Assembly (NCBI RefSeq): GCF_001625305.1
Contig: NW_017802379.1
Location: forward strand, 9,091,823 to 9,155,822
Source: Branchiostoma belcheri
Lineage: Eukaryota; Chordata; Leptocardii; Amphioxiformes; Branchiostomatidae
Length of the DNA stretch: 64,000 nucleotides
Direction: 5' to 3'
A model generated the notes under the pieces. It did not search any database, had not been told where the DNA came from, and saw only the letters and a list, made by a program, of their open reading frames with translations. Both the position numbers and the translations under genes were made by a program. Every line of letters begins with the position of its first letter. Position 1 is the first letter of the stretch. Positions 55,001 through 64,000 of this stretch are shown here, in pieces.

Positions 55001-58000
55001 GGTGTGAAGTCCATGTCAGCTGCAGATGTTTCCTGTAACGGTGGAGTTGACATTCCGCTTCTCAGCTCTACTGTGCTGCCACTATGGACAGGTGTCGTCA
55101 AGGGGCCGATGTTAACGAACTTAAAGAGAGAGTTGACTTTTGCATCACTCGGTCCAGATGATTGGTTTGCTCCGTCTTGGAAGGAATGATTGAGACTGTC
55201 CTTCGTTTCGCTTTGGTCTTGTGGGTTTTCTTCCTTTTCTTTCTTGCAAGATTTGGTCAACAGTCCTGCAATCTCAGCATCCTCTGTCGCTGCGTTGCTG
55301 TCCTCTTTGGACTTGTAGGCAAACTGTGCTAACTTGGAAGCCATGGAAAACCTTTTAGAACCATGACCATTGCTCTCAACTTCACCTTTAGCTGACCTTT
55401 GCCCTTGGTTCATTACATTTTCCTTAGTGTCTGTAGGACCGTTGTCCTCTTCAAATGTCAGCCTACCTTTCGGCGTTGGTATAGCACCTAATGTCCTCTT
55501 GTCACACCTGTTGATGTCACCTCCGGGGGTCATGAACCCATCACCTTTCACCTCTGAACTTTCACCCTTGACCTGATGAGCCACCCCCATGCTCGCCTCA
55601 GGCACTGAATCAGTGACAGCTTTCTGCTGCACATTCTTCTTGAATAGAGCCTTCAGCTTTCCTTTGGAGATTGACGAAGCCTTTCTATCACTAAGTGACA
55701 CATCTTGCGAGATGTTTTTTTCTTGATCTCCTGGATCAGTGACATTGCTAGGAGTACTGGGGATGAATCCTTGGGGTTCATACTTGTTGACTGCCGGAGT
55801 TGTGTCCCCTTGCCTCTTGGTTTGGTCCAGTACGGGAGATTGCCCCATCAGGTGCTGAAAAGCGTTCAGTTTTGCAGGCTGTGGATACATACTGCTTGGG
55901 TCTGGTGTGGAGACACTGGTGTCCAGAAAGGAGTGATGGGAGGGATGGGGAGACGCCTGTGGGGTCATCCCGGTCGGCATGGCAACACTAGAGAAACAAA
56001 CAAACAAACACAGGATGACTGTCTCACCTTAAACATGTTGGGATATAAACAGGTAAGCACTTTTCTTCACACAAACTTATTACATTCAGTGGAATTTGAA
56101 CATAAATCTACAGTGTACTCCAACTTACTGAAAGTTTTCCCTATAAATTACAAAATGTCTTTAGGGTCTGGCTCAAGCATATGTGTGTGTGTGCATAAAG
56201 TAAAGAACTGTTTGACATTTTAGGTACAATGTGAGTGAAGGGGTTCAAACCTATCATCAAGAGAGGTGGCACTTCCTTCTGTCATCTGTGTGGAGAATTC
56301 TGTCAGGGAGGACACCACACTTCCAAATGCATTAAAGTGCTGTACCCTCTGTCTCACCCACTTAGACAGGCCTGCAACAGTAAAGAATGTGAATGATTCA
56401 CATGTATGCAAATACTACAAATACTACATTATGCAACAAGTTTAAACTGTAAGGCCACACCAAGTAAATTTTATGGATGACGTCCGCGCGCGCATTGATT
56501 TTGGCCTGTTCCTAGAAAAAAAACAAGAAATTCCGCTTCCTGTAACTATGACAAAAGAGTCACGACAGTGCCGCAAATAGCTTTGTACGGACCAAAGCTT
56601 ATGAAGCATCAAGCAAGGAAATCATGACTTCCATTAGGAATTCAGTTTGGTACATGCTGCCAAATTTGAAGAAACTTGCTGACCGCTCCATCTATCTCCC
56701 CAAACTCACAGGACGACAACTGCTGTTCCACCTGATTTATTGCTGTTTTGATGATGAATAAAAGATTTCTTGCTTGTTACACTGTGTCACCTCATTCAAT
56801 TGGTGTCCTAACATTTGTCGTCTCTTAGTATATTTCTAATCTAGGCATCTTGTTTTTTAGGGCCCTTCTTGTTTTTTTTTCGCCCTCTCGCATTAGATTT
56901 AGGGTCTCCAAAGGACGTCATCCATAAAATTTACTTGGTGTGGCCTAATTTCCAACACAAGAAATTGGACTCACCCAAATTTTCGACTGTACAACTCCAG
57001 TCTTTGTCAAGGAATGAGCAATCCACCGCTTCCGTGACGTCACGCAGATAACACACGTGACTCCGTTAGCAGTGGATCATACATGTAGGTTGCAGAAAGT
57101 CTGTGGCACCCCCCGTCTCTGTTGAGGGATGGTTGTAATGCCCTGATGTAGATGGCCTCTTAAATCCCTCTGCAACCTATGATCCACTGCTCACGGAGTC
57201 ACGTGTGTTATCTGCGTGACGTCACGGAAGCGGTGGATTGTTCATTCCTTGACAGTTTTTAATACTGGAGTTGTACAGTCGAAAATTTGGGTGAGTCCAA
57301 TTTCTTGTGTGGGAAATTACAGTTTAAACTTGCTGCAAAATGACTTCTACCAACACAGATGAACTTTCAAGATAACAAATACTAGTGGTACAACAAATCT
57401 TCCTGTTATACGTGTATTGTAACTGGTGGCAATGTAGTCTTTCAGAATACAAGTACGAATTTCACATGTATGTATGGCAGTTTATGAATTGTGAATGTTG
57501 TCTACCTTTTGTGTATCTTCCTTGTCCTCTGGAAAACCTGTCGTCCACAAGAATCAAGGCTCCCCAGTCTTGTCTGGAAGACACAAATAGAATAATGAAT
57601 GGTATAAAATTATGTCATATGTAACCATAATCAACAATGGACTAACTGTATGTAAGATTTCAGTCTCTCATGATAAATTTACCTCAAATATATGTTAATA
57701 GTTTGATTCCAGTCTGTTTTTAAATGTTACTGTAATCAATTTGTTTCTTACAAAATGTTCAAATTTTCTAGTGTACTCAATCAAACTCGACACTGATTAC
57801 CGCCTTGAAATGGGAAGTATTGCTTTTGGGGTGTCTGTCTGTTTGTCCATGTGTATTTTTCCACACTTTTTCCCCACATACTAAGAACATCAGGGACACT
57901 TAAAGGAAGTTAGGGAAAACGTATCAAAATATTACCTAAGGGAAGCAAGTGGGAAAATGCATGGGCAGTATTAGTGAAAATTGATAACAATGAACAAAAC

Positions 58001-61000
58001 AAGAAATTTTGCTAAAACTCTTGAAAGTTGTTTGCTCATAACTCTAGATCTGCATCTGTATATGTATAGCCAGCATAACCACCCTTTGAGGTAACACACC
58101 ATCTTCACAAGCACCCGGTAGAGCGGCAGCTGGTTACATTACACCAAACAACCTTTCATACCTAAACTTTGCACATCTAACTTTAAACATTGTGTAAAGC
58201 TATCTAGTGATGATGCCCCTACTGTACTTGTTGAAGTGAGTTCCACTCTAGGGAAAAGCACGTTCTGCCTTACTTGTGGCGTATGCAGCGTCCCAGTGCC
58301 TGGTTGAGAGCCCTGTAGGCCTGGATCTCGTACCACTGTCTGCCTGTCAGCAGGCCACGTGCACCGCTGTGCTGGTTGTTGTAGTTTTGCTTCAGCTCAA
58401 CCTGCGTGGTACAACAACATCCTGACAGGTCAGGAATGTTCAAGTGCCCCTTATGAAGATGAAGGATCATTTGCAGCCATACAAGCCTTGACCCGATTTA
58501 AATTTACACGTAGTCAAAAACCTGACGGAAAGAAAACTGAAGGTCTCCCGTGCTATTATGCAGAGCGTAGGGTGATGCCCATATCCATTTCTGTAGCCCT
58601 TGGGCGACACACAGTTGTGCAATGCACTACAGCAGGGGGTTGGTCCGCTGGTAGTGCTGTGTGTTTGACCTTCCCACACTCTTTCTCATATGTGCTGAGT
58701 GCTAAGCAGAGAAAGAAGTGTGTACCATTTTTAAAGTCTTTGGTATGACCGGGGTTTGAACTCACGACCTCCTGGTTACAAAGCGAGCACTCTACCAACT
58801 GAGCTATTGCACCGGTATACATGTATATTGAACGAAAACTGCATTCATCAAATTTTTCCTAGGTGTAAATCGCGTTGCTTTGACGTGCATCAAGCGTGTA
58901 CATTCAGATTGTACAGCAGCCCTAGTTCTTGACGTATGTCAAAGCAGGGCGAGTTACACGCAGGAAAAATTTCATATGTGCAGTTTTTGTACGCTCGTGT
59001 CCATATATATGCAGTTTTACGTACTGTAAGACTTTTCACAGTCATTTCACAAATGTTTGTCATCAGAAAGTTGAAGCAAAATGCCTTGGAAAAAAATGTG
59101 TCAACGTTTCCCATAGACACAAGCATTAAAAATCCTGTCCATAGTTACCACCTGTCCACATAGACTAAATTTTGTCAGTCAACTGGATGGTCTTTTCCTG
59201 CATTTTGACTGTACATGTACATGTAGAGAAGCTATGTACCTATTAATATATATCACCAAAATATATAAGAAATGTTACACCAAACCTGAAGGTCCTTGAA
59301 GTTTGGGTAGGGGATGCCAACCTGGAGTAAACAACAAAATTGAAATGGTTTAACAGTTAGCTTTGTACATGCATGCATAATTGTTCAAAAACTGCCACCT
59401 ATCAGTACTTGGAAGAACTGCAGCTCCCACAAGCTTCTTTGCGATAACACACCACAGGCTCTGACACACAAAGGCAAAGACATTTCCCCTGCTTACCGTG
59501 ATGACAGCTCTGGCGTTGTTGTCGGCGAAGTCCAGCCCCTCGCTGACTTTCCCACGGCACACTGCCAGGAACAGGGCGCCGCCGTGTCCGCCACCGTTCT
59601 CTGAGGATTTATAGACAAAGTAGGAACGTCAGGAAACAACGCCTCAAGTACAAACATGTAGTATTGTGACAGTGGAAGCTACAAATGTCAACAGAATCTA
59701 CTGTATGAGTAGAAAGTTTTTCAGAGACTGCTGCACGATGTGTAAAATGTCACACAAACTTGCAGGCTTACTAACTGAACAGTGCATGGCTTAGACACAG
59801 AAACCACCATCAGTTACATGACAGCACTGCGCTCACGTTTTAACCTTTAGCACATTGAAGGTGTGCTAAAAGGTTGACAATTCTAAATTGGTTATGGAGT
59901 TACACAACAGGACTATTGTGCAATGAAAGATCATATTTGGATAATTCTAGTCGATATAAAATGTATGTTTTAAAAGATGACACCTCGTTCTTCTACATTT
60001 GTATCTGGAAAGTTGTAATGTCATCACCTGTGTCCTCACTACACTTGATGGCATCATAGAACTGCCTGAGGATGTCATCAAAGTCAGCCTTGTCTCCACC
60101 TTGTGGTTCCCTGATGACCTGTTTGTGCTCTTCTATCTGTTCCCACAGTCTGGTCATCTGTACACATCACAAACACAATGTTTTTCAACAGACTGTCAAG
60201 AAGTATTTTTGGGTTTTAGTGACCTTCAAGTTCACCCCACTTCCTGTGTCTGACCTTTTGACCTCTGGTCATTTTGCTGAACTGAACTTACTCTACTATT
60301 TTTTATGTGTTGCTTTTACATAGTCTCTTACAAATCGTGCGTGAGCGGGGTTTGAACCCCTGACCTCTGGATCTACATACCTGCCACCTCTGACACAGCT
60401 TCCCCAGTAGCTTGTATGATGGAAGGAAACACAGGACTCCGTGGGATATGGTCTGGAGCACATGGAGAAACTCTCTTCATGAAACATGACTGCACGACTA
60501 CAAAACTGCCAACTTTTCATTAACATTCAATCATTAAGAATCTAGTGCAACACAAGTAAGAGATCAGAGATTTCTGACATTTTGGATTTATGTGACCTGC
60601 AAGTTCACCCCATTTCCTGTGTCTGACCTTTTGACCTACAATTCTGCCTGTCAATCTAGATCTTTGCCATCAATGTGCTGTCAACCTACTAAGTCTACGA
60701 CAAGCTGACACACAAACCTACAGCTCAGCCACCCAAAACAAAACTTCCATACCCAGAAGTAAAAAGCAAAATGTGTCCAAATCACAGGCTCCAAATCATG
60801 CATTTTGTTGTTTCCATTTTACTTAAAATGTTCTTAGTCTCATCTACACATGTTACATACCTGGCACACTTGCAGTACAAGCTGGCCCAGTTCATCCTGA
60901 AATTCATACGTCTGCAAAAGTTGGAAAAAAATGTGAGAATTTGAAAGACAAGGACGGGCTTCCTTCTCCCTTTTATTGAGGTGTAAAAGTGTAAAGATCT

Positions 61001-63584
61001 GAACAAAGTCGCAAATGGAGTGGTTTGCTTGCAGTACCTCAGTGTGTTGATAGGTGGCCATCAACTTCCTGCCCCGTGGACCAGCTCCTACAGTTCCTAC
61101 CCAAACCTGAAAAAACAATAGAACTTAAAAGCACAAGTACAGAAAAGTGTTGCCTTGAACTACACAAAACATTTGTCCCAATATATGCTTGGCACAACAA
61201 AAACTAAAAGGACTGTACCTTAAATTCTGGAGCTTTTAAAACTAAGTCTTCTTTTATAATTCCTCATATTCTATATTGAAATGTCATCATTATCAAACAT
61301 GTCATCACAAACATTTTGGAAACACTGCCACCTATTAGTACCAGAAAAAACTGCAGTTTGCACAAGCTTCTTTCATGATACTAGTGACACATCACATGTT
61401 ACAGGAATGTGTAGCACCTGTTTTTGTTAGACGTGTAGCACCTGTTTTTTGTTACAGACATGTGTAGCAACTGTTTTTTTCGTTACAGACATGTGTAGCA
61501 CCTGTTTTTTTTGGTACAGACATGTGTAGCACCTGTTTTTTTGGTACAGACTTGTGTAGCACCTGTTTTTTTGTTACAAACATGTGTAGCACCTGTTTTT
61601 GGTTACAGACATGTGTAGCACCTGTTTTTTTGTTACAAACATGTGTAGTACCTGTTTCTTGTTACAAACATGTGTAGCACCTGTTTTTTGTTAGACATGT
61701 GTAGCACCTGTTTTTGTTACAAACATGTGTAGTACCTGTTTCTTGTTACAAACATGTGTAGCACCTGTTTTTTGTTAGACACCTGTTTCCTTAGACATGT
61801 GTAGCACCTGTTTCTTGCCGACCACATGGTTGGCCTCCAGCTGGATAGGAAAGGGAACACCCAGCTCTGACTGGAAGGAGTCTATCGGTGACAGGGTTCC
61901 CGAGGACAGGACAATGGCTCGGCAGTTGGCAAGCTCACTGAAGGCCTGGAAAAAACAACAACAACAACATCAACCAAAATTACTTTCTGTTGTTCTCTCC
62001 ATAAAAAGTTAAATGCTTGATGGTAGGACAGGTACATGTAGTTTCTGTGTTTTCACCATAAAAATAAAAACATTGTAAACGTTTCACAACTTTACAGTAT
62101 ACAGAGATGTATGTATCATGTATCCTTTACATTGTAGGTCTAATGCTACATGCCATAGAATATATAGAGTCACCTTATCCTATTGGTTCTAGCATTCCAT
62201 ATACTAGTACTCCTATTTCTAGCTTGTCTGGCTAATTACAGAGATGTAAGCAATGAAGTGACCTTACCACTGCAGGGTTGAGGCACCAGAAGTGCAGGTG
62301 GTGAGAGAAAGTCTTGTCCATCCCTCGCCCCTTCTTCATACGGACATACCCATTGGGCTGGAAGAGATGTCAAAAACATGTCAGCTTCCCATCCCATTTA
62401 ACATACATGTATGATCACGAGGCCATGTGGCCTTACAGTGAGACCTGCTGCTTGCACTAATGTGTGAGCCATAATTAGTGCTGTAGAAGTGAATTCAAAG
62501 ATGGCACTGTTACATGATGTATAAAAAAGCTTAAGGGTGGGAAGAATCTGTGTCTGTAACACATCCGAACGTCAGCAGAACGTACTGCGCCTGCACGAAT
62601 CCTACATTTTCAGTTTTCATTGGATGTTTGGTCAATGTTGCATCAGAATTTTGCAGAATCTTTTTAGATGGGATGTTATCTAGAAATACATTGTACATGA
62701 ATACGACCCTGAACGAGACTTTCAGCCGAAGTGCTATATATATGCACAATACATTACAGTTTTGTGCCGGAGGAAAAAACTAGGGGAAAGAGCGACTTAC
62801 AAAGTGTTCTGGTCTGTTGGAGTATTCAACAGTTCTTTCAATCACCACTCTGGGAGGAAAGAAAGAAGGAATAAACTGGCTGCAGAAATCAAGAACTGGA
62901 AGGATGATTTGCAAGATTCAAAGTTCCCTAACATCAGAAGTGTATTTTTGTCCAAATGTCTTTCTTTCTGGAATAATGTCTATCATATTTGACTACACTA
63001 GTCAGGAACAGTTGTATTTCATTGTTATTGGTTTTGTGTCATCTTTAACAAGGGCTCGAAATTCATTTTTGGGAATAGCTGCACTGGTGCACCCAACCTA
63101 AAAAATTGGGTGCACAAAAATATTTTAGGTGCACCACCATATATAATCAAAATAAGATGTTAGTGGAATGTCAACAAAAACTATAATTATGTTTCATTTC
63201 AAGAAAAGTACTATAACAATGATTGTATTATTTTTTCTGACACTTGGATGTTAAGAATATGCTGTAACTACTATACATTAACATCTTTACATACGTTAAA
63301 CATAAGAAAATATTTGGGTGCACTGGTGCACCAACGGAAAAAAATTGGGTGCACAGCTCTAATTTTGGGTGCACTAAGGTGCACATGTACCCAGTATTTC
63401 GAGTCCTGTTAACATACCTGTAGTCTTCAGCAAACTTCATGCCCTGTTTAAAGAGAAAGCCCAGGACAAAGAACATGCCCTTCAGCATCTGTGCCGAGGC
63501 AGACCCCAGCCACATCTGCTGCTGCTCCTGACCCTTCTTCTGTTCTGGTTTGTTCTCAGGGTCAGTCACTGCACTCAGATTTTT
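52027..63584 (-). CDS. BRIP1: BRIP1/FANCJ DNA helicase, C-terminal 19 exons (partial gene)
   Basis: Superfamily 2 iron-sulfur 5'-3' DNA helicase of the XPD family. It works in Fanconi anaemia crosslink repair and in unwinding G-quadruplexes. Nineteen exons join in phase to 1043 residues. Helicase motifs appear in order: III (VLSSGTLSP), IV ([12 protein letters not shown]), V ([20 protein letters not shown]) and VI ([10 protein letters not shown]). Fragments such as [30 protein letters not shown] and GLSKWVRQ match human FANCJ closely. Walker A, the Fe-S cysteines and the DEAH box lie beyond base 64000. The tail after the helicase core is about 640 residues, far longer than the roughly 360 in human. 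It ends in a cysteine-rich segment that I do not know from the human protein. The BRCA1-binding SPxF motif of human FANCJ is not present. The gene is convergent with Tbx4/5. Confidence 0.95.
52472..52620 (-). CDS. BRIP1: BRIP1 tail exon with second CxxC (residues 976-1025)
   Basis: Encodes [20 protein letters not shown] then [20 protein letters not shown] and [10 protein letters not shown]. The CAGC...LGFNI pattern resembles the second zinc knuckle of beta-tent folds (Yippee, Mis18, CULT); that is inference from spacing only. Acceptor TGTAG|GAC, donor AAG|GTATGT, phase 0 out. Confidence 0.78.
53402..53620 (-). CDS. BRIP1: BRIP1 tail exon with CxC (residues 903-976)
   Basis: Encodes [20 protein letters not shown], then a stretch with KCQC and [20 protein letters not shown]. 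Acceptor CTCAG|ATAT, donor AAAG|GTTCGT, phase 1 in and out. The frame stays open and the length fits, but no family match is known to me. Confidence 0.75.
54080..54161 (-). CDS. BRIP1: BRIP1 tail exon with first CxxC (residues 876-903)
   Basis: Encodes [20 protein letters not shown] then ELVSSVE. CTMCG is a knuckle-type CxxC, so metal binding is plausible. Acceptor TGTAG|GGA, donor GAAG|GTAACC, phase 1 out. Confidence 0.78.
54405..54511 (-). CDS. BRIP1: BRIP1 tail exon (residues 840-875)
   Basis: Encodes [20 protein letters not shown] then [16 protein letters not shown], a basic run followed by an acidic one. Acceptor CTCAG|CACT, donor AAG|GTCAGC. The phase joins both neighbours. I do not recognise it from human FANCJ. 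Confidence 0.82.
54693..55987 (-). CDS. BRIP1: BRIP1 large tail exon (residues 408-840)
   Basis: A 1295-base exon encoding a disordered tail rich in Ser, Thr, Pro, Lys and Glu. It begins [17 protein letters not shown] and ends [10 protein letters not shown]. Features seen include many SP/TP sites, a basic cluster [20 protein letters not shown] that looks like a nuclear localisation signal, and short hydrophobic motifs such as [10 protein letters not shown] and [12 protein letters not shown]. No SPxF BRCT-binding motif is present. Acceptor TCTAG|TGTT, donor CCAG|GTAACT, phase 1 out. Confidence 0.9.
56251..56371 (-). CDS. BRIP1: BRIP1 exon (end of helicase core, residues 368-408)
   Basis: Encodes [20 protein letters not shown] then [20 protein letters not shown]. 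It matches human [20 protein letters not shown] and closes the catalytic core. Acceptor TGCAG|GCC, donor GATAG|GTTTGA, phase 2 out. Confidence 0.95.
56433..57336. repeat. Long palindromic element interrupted by a MITE
   Basis: Left arm TGCAACAAGTTTAAACTG, right arm CAGTTTAAACTTGCTGCA. Inner arms also pair (GTGACGTCACGCAGATAAC at about 57038 with its complement at about 57210, and CAATCCACCGCTTCCGTG). Without the 493-base insert it is about 410 bases. Another partial copy lies near 33995-34165. Confidence 0.75.
56453..56945. mobile_element. Harbinger-like MITE (493 bp) with TAA target site
   Basis: Inverted termini GGCCACACCAAGTAAATTTT at both ends, extending to GACGTC, flanked by TAA duplications at 56450-56452 and 56946-56948. 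TWA duplications are typical of PIF/Harbinger elements. No transposase is present. It sits in a BRIP1 intron and splits the left arm of a larger palindrome. Confidence 0.85.
57506..57573 (-). CDS. BRIP1: BRIP1 exon (residues 345-368)
   Basis: Encodes [20 protein letters not shown] then TK, matching human [20 protein letters not shown]. Acceptor TCCAG|ACAA, donor AAAAG|GTAGAC, phase 1 out. Confidence 0.96.
58274..58401 (-). CDS. BRIP1: BRIP1 exon with motif VI (residues 303-345)
   Basis: Encodes [20 protein letters not shown] then [20 protein letters not shown] and [12 protein letters not shown] is motif VI; its Arg residues contact ATP in the family. Acceptor CGCAG|GTT, donor ACAA|GTAAGG, phase 2 out. 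Confidence 0.97.
58742..58815 (-). mobile_element. tRNA-like sequence (degenerate), BRIP1 intron
   Basis: On the - strand: GGTGCAATAGCTCAGTTGGT AGAGTGCTCG, a Thr-like TGT triplet in the anticodon position, and GAGTTCAAACCCC. Anticodon and T stems mispair and the acceptor ends do not match, so it is a tRNA pseudogene or SINE head. Confidence 0.6.
59286..59321 (-). CDS. BRIP1: BRIP1 micro-exon (residues 291-302)
   Basis: A 36-base exon encoding [12 protein letters not shown], like human IGIPFPNVKDLQ. Acceptor TCCAG|GTT, donor CAG|GTTTGG. Phase 0 on both sides, so skipping it would keep the frame. Confidence 0.95.
59497..59600 (-). CDS. BRIP1: BRIP1 exon with motif V (residues 256-290)
   Basis: Encodes [20 protein letters not shown] then [25 protein letters not shown] is motif V, which couples ATP hydrolysis to DNA translocation in this family. 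The exon is markedly GC-rich. Acceptor CTCAG|AGAA, donor ACG|GTAAGC. Confidence 0.97.
60028..60157 (-). CDS. BRIP1: BRIP1 exon (residues 213-256)
   Basis: Encodes [20 protein letters not shown] through [19 protein letters not shown]. It matches the human KTVIVEPQGG and FDELLQVYYDAIK region. Acceptor TACAG|ATG, donor ACAG|GTGATG, phase 1 out. Confidence 0.94.
60335..60376 (-). repeat. tRNA box B fragment beside a BRIP1 donor
   Basis: On the - strand GAGGTCAGGGGTTCAAACCC, then GCTCACGC. Only the 3' half of a tRNA-like head is present. Confidence 0.5.
60381..60452 (-). CDS. BRIP1: BRIP1 exon with motif IV (residues 189-212)
   Basis: Encodes [20 protein letters not shown] then [16 protein letters not shown] is helicase motif IV and matches human [12 protein letters not shown]. 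Acceptor TCCAG|ACC, donor CAG|GTATGT. A tRNA-like B-box repeat fragment lies just past the donor. Confidence 0.95.
60645..60760 (-). repeat. MITE family F copy in a BRIP1 intron
   Basis: CTGTCAACCTACTAAGTC to AGCCACCCAAAACAAAACTT. Inverse orientation, diverged. Confidence 0.7.
60861..60911 (-). CDS. BRIP1: BRIP1 exon (residues 172-188)
   Basis: Encodes [17 protein letters not shown], like human EFQDEVGALLLSVCQ. Acceptor TGCAG|ACG, donor CAG|GTATGT. It opens the second RecA-like helicase domain. Confidence 0.95.
61038..61106 (-). CDS. BRIP1: BRIP1 exon (residues 149-171)
   Basis: Encodes [20 protein letters not shown] followed by HTE, matching human [20 protein letters not shown]. Acceptor TTCAG|GTT, donor GAG|GTACTG, phase 0 on both sides. 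Confidence 0.96.
61390..61810 (-). repeat. Minisatellite built from a BRIP1 splice donor
   Basis: About 13 imperfect copies, each roughly 23-33 bases, of a unit that in gene sense reads AAACAG|GTGCTACACATG plus a T-rich or A-rich spacer. The unit equals the last bases of the motif III exon and the first bases of its intron. Most copies keep CAG|GTGCTA, two carry GTACTA, and one is broken (GTTGCTA). Confidence 0.9.
61808..61945 (-). CDS. BRIP1: BRIP1 exon with helicase motif III (residues 103-148)
   Basis: Encodes [20 protein letters not shown], then a stretch through [28 protein letters not shown] is motif III of the XPD-family helicases. Acceptor TCCAG|GCC. The donor CAG|GTGCTA is weak for positions +4 to +6, and a minisatellite made of copies of this junction follows it at once. 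Confidence 0.96.
62268..62357 (-). CDS. BRIP1: BRIP1 exon (residues 73-102)
   Basis: Encodes [17 protein letters not shown] and [11 protein letters not shown]. The last part equals human [10 protein letters not shown] ahead of motif III. Acceptor TCCAG|CCC, donor GTG|GTAAG, 30 codons, phase 0 on both sides. Confidence 0.95.
62801..62849 (-). CDS. BRIP1: BRIP1 exon (residues 56-72)
   Basis: A 49-base exon encoding [17 protein letters not shown]. Acceptor CCCAG|AGTGG, donor TTT|GTAAG. The split Arg codon AG|A keeps the frame with the previous exon. The segment is divergent from human but phase-compatible on both sides. Confidence 0.85.
63049..63408. mobile_element. TTAA-flanked MITE abutting a BRIP1 splice donor
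   Basis: A 360-base element flanked by TTAA (63045-63048 and 63409-63412). Its inverted ends are CAAGGGCTCGAAAT and ATTTCGAGTCCTG. Internally it repeats TTGGGTGCAC and GGTGCAC motifs. TTAA target sites are typical of piggyBac-type elements. Its edge lies at intron position +6 of the exon ending at 63418. Confidence 0.75.
63418..63584 (-). CDS. BRIP1: BRIP1 exon (first visible, residues 1-56 of fragment)
   Basis: Encodes [12 protein letters not shown]...[25 protein letters not shown]. This matches the human segment MLKGLFMVLDYLFRQ upstream of motif III. Acceptor TTCAG|AAAAA, donor CTACAG|GTATGT, phase 0 in and 2 out. A TTAA-type repeat begins at intron position +6. Confidence 0.93.
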
Positions 63585-63835
63585 CTGAATTGAAAGTGAA
63601 AAAGATACTGTAAAATTAATTCCTGTAGTAAAACAATTGATAGTTAAGCAGTGAATGATACTTGAATGCCTAACAGTTTTCAAAATCTATCTACAAGTAG
63701 TTGCTTCACGAAATTAACTTCATTGTGTGTAAATTGATGTACAAATGTATCTCCATGAGCACTTTGTTTTTTGCTGTGTTTTTGTTTGCAATTCTGTACT
63801 ACAGTAATGATGCAATTACAAATCATGATTTTTCA

Positions 63836-63938
63836 CCTGTCACTCTATCTGTCCCACCAACATGCTGTCAAAATGTACTCAGACAAACACACCCACAGTT
63901 CAGCCACCCAAACCAATACTTCTATACCCAGAAGTAAT
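63836..63938 (-). repeat. MITE family F copy at the window edge
   Basis: CTGTCACTCTATCTGTCCC to CAGCCACCCAAACCAATACT, in the BRIP1 intron upstream of the first visible exon. Confidence 0.7.
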
Positions 63939-64000
63939 AATAGGAGAATACCTTAATCCAAAAGTACGCAATATCGTGCAAATATTTTTAATTTGCAACT

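Noticed and set aside
54758..55189. 143-codon + strand frame in the BRIP1 region
   Set aside because: Antisense shadow of the large BRIP1 tail exon.
58742..58815. Functional tRNA-Thr(TGT)
   Set aside because: The anticodon and T stems mispair and the acceptor arms do not match; better read as a tRNA-derived repeat.

Overview
This window is genomic DNA of a cephalochordate, most probably amphioxus (Branchiostoma). The evidence is an intron-rich T-box gene of the pre-duplication Tbx4/5 type, a chordate-type FANCJ helicase gene, GT-AG introns throughout, and a very dense load of short non-autonomous transposons. The species is inferred from the genes and repeats; no search was run. The sequence is a draft assembly with one run of 20 Ns at 41264-41283.

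Two protein-coding genes can be supported. (1) Tbx4/5 on the + strand, 21815-50739. Seven coding exons join in phase to a 462-residue protein with a complete T-box DNA-binding domain. (2) BRIP1 (FANCJ), the DNA-repair helicase, on the - strand, 63584 down to 52027. The last 19 coding exons are visible (1043 residues, helicase motifs III to VI plus the C-terminal tail). The N-terminal half, with Walker A, the iron-sulfur domain and the DEAH box, lies beyond base 64000. The two genes are convergent, with stop codons 1.3 kb apart. TBX4 and BRIP1 are near neighbours in the same convergent orientation on human chromosome 17q23, so this looks like ancestral chordate linkage rather than a functional operon.

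Layout: 1-21.8 kb is gene-poor. It holds tandem arrays (1.4-1.8, 4.8-5.2, 6.3-8.1, 10.0-10.4 kb), tRNA-derived SINEs, LINE 3' ends and palindromic MITEs. A GC-richer patch at about 20.65-20.87 kb may be the Tbx4/5 promoter or a 5' UTR exon. 21.8-50.7 kb is Tbx4/5, with introns of up to 11 kb full of MITEs. 50.75-51.16 kb is a Harbinger-type MITE directly behind the Tbx4/5 stop. 52.0-63.6 kb is BRIP1, whose introns carry a nested transposon pair, a splice-donor-derived minisatellite and a TTAA element that abuts a splice site.

The repeats are the liveliest part. Several insertions are resolved to the base by target-site duplications: 9 bp for two related TAGCCT-ended families (MULE-like), TWA for the GGCCA family (Harbinger-like), and TTAA for two other families (piggyBac-like). 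Several are nested inside one another. No bacterial-type genes, CRISPR array or intact autonomous transposon were found; most short open frames are chance or repeat-borne.
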